Shown here: positions 25,001 to 37,000 of the stretch, one piece after another
Numbering within the stretch: position 1 is the stretch's first letter
Layout: the number at the start of each line of letters is the position of its first letter
Assembly (NCBI RefSeq): GCF_030867095.1
Contig: NC_081824.1
Location: 168,276,933-168,340,932 of the forward strand
Direction: 5' to 3'
DNA: 64,000 nucleotides
Origin: Alligator mississippiensis
Taxonomy: Eukaryota; Chordata; Crocodylia; Alligatoridae
Notes under the pieces: generated by a model
The model's database searches: none
What the model saw: the letters and a program-made list of their open reading frames with translations, nothing else
What the model was told of the DNA's origin: nothing
Translations under genes and position numbers: made by a program

Positions 25001-28000
25001 ACATAAGAGCCACATTCAACACTTTTTGGTGCAACTTCTAATCTGCTTTCTCTTACATTTGTCAGGGCAAACAAAAAAGAGCAAATAATATACAAAAAAG
25101 TTAAGAATCAGAGAAATACATGACACAGTACAAGGAACCTCTAAGTTAGTGCCTTTTCAATAATACCATATTTACCCAAATCTAAGATAACCCTGAATTT
25201 AAGACACCCCTCCCAGTTAAATTCTATACATGGAAAAAATATAAATTTGTTATAATTTTCCATGTACAGATTGTTTGACAGTTGTCTTTAATTCATCCTT
25301 TCCACTGTCACAGGGGGCAGGCAGTGGAGAGGCAGGGAGTGTGGGGAGGTTAAGCAGCTTGCCCCCTGCTTGTGCCTCCCCAGCCCCCCCAAGCCTCTGC
25401 ACCCCCTTTTACTGCTACAGGGCCAGATTCTCGTTTTAAGCCTGGGGTGGTGCTCAGTGCCCCAGGCTACAATGTGGATAGAGCCAACTGGTGCAGAACA
25501 AGGATGGGGGGGGGGGGGAAAGGAAGAGGGGCAGGAAAGAGCAGAGGCTGTGTGGAGGAAGGGAGAGGAAGATGGGGAAAAGAGGCTGCAGGGGGACCAT
25601 GGGGGGAGGCAGCAGCTGCAGTTATGGCCCTGACCCTAGGTAGGGGCTAGAACTTGCACCACAGCAACCAATGTGCCCCCGCCCCCCCCCCCCCCTCAAT
25701 TCTAAGACAAGGGGCTTTTTTCCTCCAGGTTAAATGGGGAAAACCCTCTTCCTAGAATCAAATAAATGCAGTGATGATAATAATAATAATAGTAATTTGA
25801 AAAAAAAGTGTGTCCTTCAGGAAAAAAAAAATATAGAGCTGCAAATTAAAAACAACTCGGTGACTGACTAGAATACTAAATGAGGATGTAAATAGAGTCT
25901 TGGTAAAGCACAATAAAAGCAGAAACAAGAGGCTGCCTTACAATTTATAATCAGAAAGAAAAGCCTCACTGTAAATACCATGGCCTCTTAGGATAGCAAG
26001 CAACAACCTCTGTTGGAACAATAGCAAGGATATTTAGCATTAAGGAAATTATTGTTCATCTTTTGCCCAACATCTTTACCCACATATAGATTTACTGTAG
26101 GGTGCTGCTTTGGCCAAGTTCCCTAAAACTTAAGATCAAACTAATTAAAACGAGAATTAACAAAAAGTGTATGACACTAATATAAATTAATCCTGCAAGC
26201 ACTACTAGAACCGGTTCTCATATTTACTAAAAACAGACAAGATAAACTATTAAACACACAGAATCAAGACCAGCAACACTACCAAATGTGGGAAGCAGTC
26301 TCTTACACATGCAACTATTTACCCAGTGAGCTGGTCCCAGCTGTTTCTTCAGTAAAGGTTTTCCAACATGATTAGGTGGAACCTTTGCTAGGGTTTCTTT
26401 TAACTGTAAAGAAATATAAATATGTAAGATTAACCAAAACCCCAAATTCTCACAGATAACTTACAAGGGTGAGGGGAGTGGTATTATGAGATACGTGGGA
26501 CCTTTGTCATGGCATAGGATTGTCCCAAGCACACTGGATCATGGAGAGCTAATCAGCTCAAATCATATTTATGTCTAAGCATTTACAGTAATCTTGGTCA
26601 AAGTTTTTGTTTTCTCTAACCTTAACAGATATTAGAGATGAACATTTTTTTTTTATTTAAATGAGGAGCGACAGAGGGAAACCACCCATTTGATACAAGT
26701 GCTAGTCCCTGTAAACAAAGAGAATATCCTGTACTTGTTTGGAGAAGGATCAAGAACAGTCTCCTGTATCATAAAAAAGAAATTCTTTAATTTAGCAATG
26801 TATAGTCATAGGGCATTTAAATAATTTGCATACAACAACTCTGTCCTGCTTCCAAGCATGAATGCAGGTATAGAAATTGCAATTCGTATACAGAGGAGGA
26901 AAGCAGGGTCAGACTCATAAAATAATTGCAATTTTCTATTATTTCAAGTTACAGTTCTGAATTTCCAGAGCTGCTTATTTTTCAAGAGGCCATTTACTAA
27001 AGCTAATGGTTGACTTTCCTATAGGTGTTTACCCCTCAATTCATTTGTTTAGCTTAGCAATTTTTAAAATGCAATGTATTTAGAACTACAGGCAGTCCTC
27101 GACTTACAACATTTCGAGTTACAAAGTTCCGCACTTACAACCCTTATAAATTGACACCCTGTTTCAACTTTGTGATTTCAGTTTCAACTTTACAATGCTT
27201 GATCTCACCCAACGCCACACTAGCAAACAAGGTGTGTATAAAAGTATGTGTATAAATGCCCAAGAAGTGCATAAAATAAACAAGCTTGATTTTGTTGCGT
27301 GTTATACATCATTTCTAAATTGCCAACTTCAGTAAGCACCGATTCCAAAGTCTTGATTGTTGGTCATGCACAAAATAAAACCTACAGCAGCTTTTTATAT
27401 GGCAAGTTAAAGAGACATTTCTAGGTTCAAATTTATGCTAAATATCAAAGAAACACCCAGGCCTTTCTTTATATCACAACTCTTATTTTACATTCAAATC
27501 TGAACTTTTCACTGTTTCCTATTTAAATTTTTGTGTTCCATTCAACTTTTGGCAGCAAAAGCATAATAAGACATTTCACTTTTTGATGCAATAAATTAGT
27601 TTCACTCTCAAATTCCAACACAATACTAAAACTACTGCAGTGTTTGGTTCTATTTTTTTAAAGGAAAAAAAGAAGCTTCAGTTCAGAAGTTTCTTTAAAA
27701 AACCCAACTGAAACAATACGTGCTACATTATAACTTGTGTTTTTAAAAGACAACTTCAGGATGTAGATGGCGCAACATCTCTTTAAGCTTAATGTATTTA
27801 ATGTTGCAAATAATAAAAAAAGATTTATAAACAAGTAACAGGGAAGTCAACAAGGGAGAAAAAAATAGTATGGATGCTAATACATTTTATGTATGGAAAT
27901 GGCGGGGGGAAAGGAGGAGAAAAAAAGGAAGACATCAAAAACAAAAAGGATAAAAAAGTCTAACTGGCAGGCAAATATTTTGCATTTACATATGGCAAAT

Positions 28001-31000
28001 CTTCTCTGAAAAAAGGTACTGAAGTTCACGAGTGCATCATTGTGAGAAGCTATTTTACAGATGAGTAAATGAACTAAGACCTTAACTGAATTGTACCAAG
28101 CAGAGATGTGGGGTGGGAAATTTTCCAGTGCTTTATTTTTCTGTGGGAGATTTTCTATTTCTAAAAATTCACTGTTTCATAAAATTCATTAGTAACAATG
28201 AATGGATGCCACTACAATATTAGGCAAGCTTGGCAGTTTCAAAGTTGTAATTATTGCTTTTCAGGTGATAATCCCTAGGAAGTGAGTGAAAGAGTACATA
28301 TATGTTTTATTGATTTGTAAACAGGAGAGTAAATACACTCACATAATAATCCAAACCAAAAACCAAGTTATGAATTCACTTAATTGGCTGTACAGGTCAA
28401 ATCAAAACCAAAGGTAAAATCTCAGATTGCAGGTGAAGGCAAAACCAAAACTGTGATTAATTTTTGTTTCACTTTTAGTTCAGCAGAGCAGTGTCTCATT
28501 TCTTTTCTTGAGTTGGGGGAAGTTGGGAGTGTTTGCATAAGATCTTTTAGTTTTTTAGTGTTTCTGGTTTAAAGTAGTCATGATGCCTAATCAGAAAAAA
28601 AACTAGTGTGTGGCATCCTTATAGTGAAGTTCAAGCCACTGAAGGAAGGAAGAAAGTTGGTAGGAGTATGCTAACAACACAACCAGAATGAAGAAACATA
28701 CATGTAGAAACTGTCCTGAAAGAGTACAAGCCACATACAGAAAGTTATTACAACAAAGTGCTGAAACAACGTCAACTGAGAAAAGTCTACTTCAGGAACC
28801 CTATGTAAGTAAACAAATTAATATGTTAAACAACACAGTATAGACTAGCATCTATATTGTTTTAAAACATAATTTTAAAAGTTGCTAATGCAACTCTGGA
28901 CTATTATTTATTTAAAATATAGGCATCCTGCTTTTCTGCTTGCACTAAGCACTCAAAGTGGCTTAGGCTTAACAATATTTTTTGAATTACATAATACAGT
29001 AAAAGCTTTGTTATCCAGCACCCATGGGGAATAGGGGATGCCAGATAACAAAATATGATGGTTGAGAGGCCCAAGCAGGCGTCTTTGCCCGTTCGGGCCA
29101 CTGATTCTCCCGTTGCGTCCGGGGCACCACCAACCCTCCTGCCACATCACCGACCCTCCCACGGGCCCTAAGGGGCAGGGAGGGGGGCCCCCGTGCAGCC
29201 AGCTTTGCCCTGGGCCATGGGGGCTCGGCAGCACAGGCTGCTTTGCCCCGGGCCATGGGGGCTCGGCAGCACAGGCTGCTTTGCCCCGGGCCATGGGGGC
29301 TCAGCAGTGCAGGCTGCTTTGCCCCGGGCCATGGGGGCTCAGAGAAACCAGAAGAGCCACGGTGGGCACTTCTGGTTTCACTCTCCCTTACAAGCTGGCA
29401 CGCCAGTTAATAGAACATGCCAGCTTGTAAGGTGCCAGTTAATGAAGCTTTTACTGTAGATAAATAGTTAACTATTTCAACCCAGCAGAGTGAACTTAGT
29501 CCTCTGGCCGATGGCAAAGGCCAGACTATACGTCCCTTTGGCTATGCAGTCCCAGGGCAACTGAGCAGCAAGTTGCGTAGCAGAGTGTTCTTTCTAGCAG
29601 GAAGGAGAGATGCAAACTCCCTGCTGCTTCTCCTTCTCATGGATGAGGCCAGGCTAGAATAGGCTAAAATAAAAATTTTTCCCCACTTTTGTTGCAGGAA
29701 CTTGGTAGCTCAAGTGAAATAGCAGATTTGCAAAAAATGGAAAATGAAAATGTTGAGCTGCCAGGTCTGGGGGGAAGAAACAGCAGGATCCTCACTTTCA
29801 AGATCACTGCCACCAGATATGCGATCCACCATGAGTAGTTGTTCAAGACAGTCAAGCTTTTTATCACACTTTGTGGACAAAATATCAAAAGAAGATCAAG
29901 AAAAAGCAGATGAGATATTGGCTCGAGCTATATGTGCAAGTGGTACACTTCTTTCCATAACTGAAAATCAGTACTGGAACATTACAAACCAATTTGCCCT
30001 TCATATAAGTTACCATCACGTTATCACTTACCACATTCTCTCTTAGATACAGAGTATGACAGAGTTCAAACAATGGTTACTCAAAAGATGGGTCAAGCAG
30101 AATCACTGACTCCAATGTCAGATGGATGGACTGATATACAAGGAAATCCTTTACTGACATTATGTTAGCAACATATGAACCAAGATTCCTGAAAGCAATT
30201 GCTACCAAATCTTCTTGTCATACAGGTGAATACATAACATGAATGGTGCATGCCCCCGGCGGCTGGGGGGGCACAGCTGCACTGGCGGCAGTAAGTGCGG
30301 AGCTCCCGCAGATGCTGTCAGTACTGTTGGGAGGGGGGCGGGGGGGGGCGGGTGTAGGGTCGTCAACCACCCACAGGTGCCACCGGCAGTGGCGGCAGCG
30401 ATTGTCGACCACTCGCAGACACCACCAGCAGTGTCAGCCACAGGGTAGCAAGTGGAGACTGCCTGCAGGCACCACCGACACTGTCAGCGGTGCCTTTTTG
30501 CAGAGGGTGCGCTGCCACACCCAGGAGGTACACATACACTCTTTACATGTCACCCCGATATATAGCTAAATTACTGAGTGAAGAGATCGAAAGTGCAGGT
30601 CCCTCCAGGGTACAAGCTCTTGTAATCGATAATGCAAGTAACATGAAAGCTGTATGGCAAATATTAAAGGCAAAATATCCTCATTTAATAGTATTTGGCT
30701 GTCTTGCTTATGGGTTGAATCTTCTGGCAAAGGACACAGTAAGTGTGAATACAATGATGACAATATCGGCAAACTGCAAAGCCATTGTGAAGGTATTCAA
30801 CAATCATAATGTTGCTAATCAGACTTTGAAGAAATTACAGAAAGAGAAGCAGTGGAAGGAAAGTGCACTTTTGTTGCCAGGAGAAACTAGATGGGGCATG
30901 GCTACAAACTGTTTACATAGTTTGCTGTGCACAAAGAACTGTTTGCAGTGTGCCTGAATAGCTGACACAGTATCCCAGATTATTCCCATGAACATTTGGA

Positions 31001-34000
31001 AGCAGATTCTCAACAATGATGCGTTCTGGGTTCGAGTTCAAGGAACACTCAATTTGCTACTACCAGTTTCAGTGGCTATCAAGAAACTTGAAGGAGATGC
31101 ATCAACCCATTCAAATATCCCAGGGATATTCAGATAATTGAATGAAAATCTAATTGAACTTTTGGCCTTCTTCATCTCTATCCAAAAAAGTAGTAGTAGT
31201 AGTAAAACAAACGATCACTAAGAGATCTGAGTTTTGCTCTCATCCAGTTCATCTGGCAGCAACCCTTTTGGATCCTCAACACAGAAGATGAATTATGTAC
31301 TGCTCTCGATACAATTATGGAAGCAGCTAAGAGTCCCCAACATTGATGAAACAGCCATGATGACAGACATTGCTGAGTACTGCGCAAAAGAAAAACTTTG
31401 GAGCAAAGACATCATTTGGCAGGCAGCAGAGAATATGTCTCCTCTCACATGGTTTAAGGGATACTGTGACACCCGACTGCTGTCCAGGATTGCTCTAAGG
31501 ATCCTAAGCATTCCATCAACAGCAGCTTCTTGTGAATGTAACTCGAAGGCTTTTAGCTCAATCAAGGCAAAAAAGAGAAAAAGACTAACAAACAAATGTA
31601 CTGCTAAGCTTGTTTCTATTTCTCAAAATCTCTTGCTTCTGGAGAATCAGTCAGAAGCACAACTAATGAAGAAGCAGCAGTGTGATGATAAGTTGCCCTT
31701 GCCCATAAACTCATAGGTAAAACCATCCTTTAGCAAAATAGAATGTGGTTCAAATAGTTCTGAATCAGATTTGCCTCAATCTGATTCTGAAATGGAACTA
31801 AGTAGTGCAAGTGATTCTACAGATAGTGACAGTGAAACTGGAGGTGCTGCAATGACCTCAGTGGAAGAGAGTTAAACTGTGCTGAAGTAGATGAGTGGAC
31901 AACCATGGCATATCACGCACAGTTCTTTGGGTGTGCTAAAATTAGTGTGTCATCAGTTTTCAGTGCCTTCATTTTTTATCTTAAATTTAAATAAACAATG
32001 TAAGGGAAGAACATGTTACTGTGTATTGTCTTTACATTTTTACAAGCATTGCAATAAAAATAATTTCTTCCCACATAGAGATTTGAATTTGTTTGAATAT
32101 AACATTTAAGCCACATTAAGCATGCTGTATTTAATTTTTTTCCTAATCAAATATTACAGTTCAAATGCTTGTGGTTATTGGGACATAAAATTAACATGGG
32201 GGTACTTTTTTAGTTTTGTTTACTAAATATAAGTCAAATAAACGTGCTAAATTAGATCACGCTCTATTTAGGGCATTTCAAAAAATTCCGGAAAACCCAT
32301 ATCTCTGGTTCCAAGGTCTGAAGTCCACAGCAACGTCAGAAGTGTTCGTGTTCTCCTGACTCCATCATCTTATGTTTTTCACAAGACCATCTATCCTCTA
32401 CTAAATGGTACCACTACCAGAAAATATGTATTTAGAGATGTATTTCCAAATGAGCCCTTTAAGGTGTGGCTAAAGAATAAATTGAAAAAGATTAACCAAA
32501 ACTCTGCTTTGGAAGTGTTTATGGAAACTAGTAATTGCACATACTTTAAAAAAGCAAGCAAGTACATTTTGTTGAACTACCTTGCTCCACTCCCTCCCCC
32601 ACACACACAAAACCTCCTTATGATATCTAATGCATAAGGACACAACTTTCCCTTTATAATCAGATTCCTCTTTTTGCTTGAGATTTTCAAAGAAGAGGGA
32701 GAGCACATTTAAACCTAACAACTATGAAACAAAGAGGAAAAATGAACTAAAGCCACAAAAAATGGCAGGAAATTCTACAAAAGATATACATGAGAAAGTA
32801 GTGCTAATATTTTTAAGTGACTAGATTTCAAAGCAATGGGTTTCTTTAAAAGGCTTAAATGTAAGTAGTATTTACAAATAGTCTCTCAACTTTCTTGCTA
32901 AGACATGAATTCAATGTTCTGTGGGTCTTCTGTAGCAGGTGATAATACTAAAACCTCAGGCACTACAAGGAATACAGCACCCTTCATAGCAATGTCGGCA
33001 GTGGCTCTTGGACAAGATGCAGAGAATTTTGCCTTCAGATCTTGGCATGGACAAAGCTCTTTAGTTCACCTTTGAAAATTCTTTGACTCACAGTCCATTC
33101 TGTAAACCATATTAAGTCTCTCCCAAAGCCTAGAAGTGTTTCATAACTCTGTAATCTTTCCCTGGAAGCAGAGTTACGTTTCAATGAAATATTATATGTA
33201 TATATTTTAGCTTAGTTACTTTAGATCTTACCTTCTTTTCAATTCCACTGAAGAACTGGAACATCGTTATGTTGGCTGGAGGCTTGGACATGCCCAAAGC
33301 AATACATATGCCTTTTAGCTCCTGAAAGACCTCGCTGCCTCCTCCTTCCTGGGCTTTTTTTGGAGGGGCGTTCACACACAGCATTCTGGCAGCTTCCAGT
33401 TCTGAGATGAGGTATGCTGGGGTAAGAAAATTTGATTGCAGCATAAGATGCAGCCATGCCAAGTATCTACAACTAATGAGCATTTGCACCTGATCAATGT
33501 ACAGCACAAACTGAGTACTTTACGAGGAACCGAGGATGCAAGTTTAGAATCCAACAAAAGCTTGTATTTAACAGATTACAAGGTCAGAGATTAGGATCCC
33601 AAGAGAGTCAGTGAAAAAAGGATAGCTCCGACATGCAGGCATTTTCAAGGTGCGAAGCACTACAGCTCCACTAGACTATTACATAGGTCCAAAAGAGCAC
33701 AACTCTTTCCTTTCAGGCTCTGCAGAAGGAGGACAGTATTTTGGGAACAAGAAGGCAGCAGAGAGACGAGACGGCACGAGGAATTAAAGTTAGAAAGCTA
33801 GGATTCTTTAAGTCTTTTGTCAAGAAGTAGGGGGACTGGAGAAAAGGGAGAAATGAAAAGCTGCCAGAGAAACAAGCACTGGAGACTGTCTAAAGAACTG
33901 ATGAGCCAGGCTGACTGGGAAATCATTACAACAATCAGTTATTCATGGTGAAGGGAGGAAATGTATTATGGCCCAGATCCTCAAATGATATTTAGTTGCC

Positions 34001-37000
34001 CAATTCTCATTGACTTTTGTCGGAAGTTAGGCACTTAAATACCTTTAAGATCTGGATGCGTGTCCAACAAAGAAAGGAGTTTGCCATGCTTTCCCCATCA
34101 AAATAGCCTGGGCCTGGCATCATTAACATGGGACAGTTAGCAAATATCCAAACAAATAATAGTAAGTGTCAACAAGTTTGCTTATGATCTATATACATTA
34201 ATTCAAGCTTCAAAGTACAACAGCAAGCCTCTTTGAACAGTGTGATTTGCTGAGAGCAAGTCAAGGACAGGTGCGTTTTGAAATAAGGTAAAAGATTTTT
34301 TAATAATCTAAACTGAAATTTAATTCAAAATATCTATCCAAAGTATTTTAGACATAAGAAGTTATCTGGATCCATGATTTAATCAGGTCAAGCACATTCT
34401 CCCTCTGACCACTGGAGTACAAAAACTTAAATAATAATGTAACATTCACATCTTATCTTAGTTCAACATTAATCTTCAGCAATGAACAGTGAAGGCATCA
34501 ACAGCAAGGGGGAAAAAAAAAAAGACTTCTCCAGTGAACAGTGTCTATGCCACGTTGAATAAGACATTTCACAACTGTAAGGGTTAAAAACTAAAATAAC
34601 CTTTGACATGTAAACCACTGGTATTCACAGTGTTCCCAACTTCCAGTACCTCTGCAACTGCTCCTTGACCTCACAAACAAACCAAACCTGATTTCAACAT
34701 TCAGTGCTGCTATTCAGAACACTCTGAACACCAAGGAACTAATGAAAATGTCAGCTTCACTGCCACTGGGCAAAAATTAACCGCAGAAACATGTACCAGT
34801 GCAACTCGTAAGGGAGGATGGTACACAGAACTGAGGCTGGGACAGGGAGAGGACACCCTTTCACGATTCTTCCAATGGCCAGAGACTCCAATATTCGTTT
34901 TGGAAGCGTGAGGGAAAATATTATATTCAACCATTCCAAATGCCAAAGCATGGTAGGGACTTCAAAACAATCATGTGTTTACTAGGTAGAATCAGATACA
35001 AGAGGTGAAACCACTGAGTAGAAGCTGAGGCCTCCAACTTGATTGGGATGCCAACATGCATGCTCCTTGGTAGAGGTGCACCGATACATCGGTCCCATAT
35101 CAGATCGGCACTGATATGAGGAAAATTGAGAGCATCAGCAATTGGCTTTTTTTTTCACGTAGCCAATGCTATGGCCGATAAATGCCCCGTGCATGCGCAC
35201 AGCTGCAGCACAGCATGCAGGCAGCCAGGAGCATAGCCCAGCAGTGTGGAGAGCAGCTGGGTCTGGCTGGTAAGTCTGCTGTGGGGGAAGGGATGGTGGG
35301 GAGGGAAGGGGCGGGCAGATCAAGGTCTCCGCAGTGAAGGAGGGAGTGGGGCTGGGGCAGAGGCAGGCTCTGCCCAGCCGGGGTGGGGCACGGGATGGAG
35401 CAGTGGCTCATCTGGGGGGGTGGGGGGGGCAGTTCCCACTGCTGCATGAGGCCCAGGAGGGCATGGGGGGCATGTGCCTCCAGATCTGCACGCGGTGAGG
35501 GTGAGCTGCCACTGTGGGCTGGGGCCAGAGCCGGTGCCGGGCTCTTCCCAGCTGCACTCGGGGAAGGCAGCAGCGCTGGAATCAGGGGTCAGGGGGGCTG
35601 CAGTCAGCCCAAAATTTGCTGTAGCCCCCTTCCAGCCACCACCACCTGCCCCGAGCACAGCCCCAGCCCAGGCATCCCTGCTAAAAAGAGCCCAGCACAG
35701 CCCCAGTCCGCAGTGGTAGCCCGCCCTCCCCCACACACAGATCTGGAGGCACACGCCTCTCATGCCCTCCTGGGGTGTGTACAACAGCAGAAGCCCCCGC
35801 ACCCCCCCTGGACAAGCCATGGCTCTGTCCTGCGCCACACCCTGCCCCAGCTATGCAGCGCCTGCCCCTGACCCAGCCCCACTCTCTCCTTCACTGCAGG
35901 GGCCTTGATCTGCCCCCCACTTCCCCCACACCAGATTTACCAGCCAGTTGCCACTTCCACACTATGGGGCTACATATCAGATTTGAATCGGTATCGGCCG
36001 ATATGGCTTGTTAAAAATCAGCCATTGGATCAGCCCCAAAAATCTCTATTGGTGCATTCCTAATATTTGGGGGATTTTGTGCAGAGAGGTTTAATGGATT
36101 CTTCACCTGTGCATTGCACCCACCCAGAAAATCTGTTCCTAGAAGAGACTAGCTAAGAAGTGATTGGTAAGTTTTTTAAGACCTGCCATCACACAATCAG
36201 AAATATTAACATTTTGGCCTCCTTTTGAATGGGATGGAAAATATGTAGGTAAAGTTGTAAGAATTATTATAGCAGTTATGTATACTTTGTAGTAAACAAA
36301 TACCATCCCACTATTTTACCCCAACACCACCCCACTAGCAAAACAAAAATGTTTATGAATCCATGTATATACATGTGTGCGCATGTGCATGTATATACAT
36401 GCACATGTATATATACATACGTACACACACATATGTATGTATGTATGTATGTATGTATATCAGGCTTTCATGTAAGTATTCCCTTTAACTTACTGAGCAG
36501 CAGGACACAGTTTTTCTGATTGAGAAGGCGTTTTGTCACATCTCCTGATGTCAGTGACACATATGGACAATTCATTTCTGCCAGCAGCCCACTCGCTTCA
36601 AGTTGGAATTCTTCTGCTTCATTTGGACCTGAAGAAAAAGCAACTTGGCCAGTTAAAATTTACAGCTCCTGGTTTTGTGATTATAGTTATGCAGGAAAAG
36701 TCAGGGGATGATTTGGTTAAGAATCATGAATACAACAAGATGTTATTTAGCATGAAAACACTGTTGAGGGTATAAAGCCTCTGGGTAAGAGGCTAAAACA
36801 AAGATAGTATGGTCAAAGTATGGAAAACACAAGAGAAAGAAAAGAAAAGGTAAAAATCAGAACAAGTAAAAATGATCAGTTTGAAAGGTATAGCATTAAT
36901 AAGAGCAAAGCAGACCATTTAAAATACCAATTGACCCCAATAATTGGATTCTAAGCATGGAAAATTAACAAATGTATAAATTTTCCATGTCTAGAATATA

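Larger units (their letters stand above)
28590..32110 (+). mobile_element. Decayed hAT transposon with BED finger, antisense in FAM98A intron 4
   Basis: A hAT DNA transposon, broken in several places. A BED zinc-finger remnant (TTRMKKHTCRNCPERV, about 28681-28730) ends at a donor-like tatgtaagt near 28803. After about 890 bp, a good acceptor (cttttgttgcag, ends 29698) leads into ELGSSSEIADLQKMEN. Then come HFVDKISKEDQEKADEILAR (about 29870), LTPMSDGWTDIQGN (about 30108-30150), VIDNASNMKAVWQILKAKYP (30622-30680), LPGETRWG and the C-terminal dimerisation block (ILSIPSTAASCE, FSSIKAKKRKRLTNK, about 31509-31596). Frameshifts and stops separate the pieces. Two insertions lie within it: a Tigger-type MITE and a GC-rich block. 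The outer boundaries are approximate because no terminal repeats or target duplication were found. Confidence 0.85.
26404..33231 (-). other. FAM98A: FAM98A intron 4 with nested transposons
   Basis: The largest intron, 6.8 kb. It carries a Tigger-type terminus (27.09 kb), a decayed hAT in opposite orientation (about 28.6-32.1 kb) and a Tigger-type MITE inside that hAT. Sequence from 26404 to 27080 and from 27250 to 28560 is AT-rich with nothing recognised. Confidence 0.8.

Noticed and set aside
35320-35871. 162-172 codon frames on both strands
   Set aside because: They fall in the GC-rich core of the hAT MITE at 35.07-36.06 kb. The inverted arms explain open frames on both strands.
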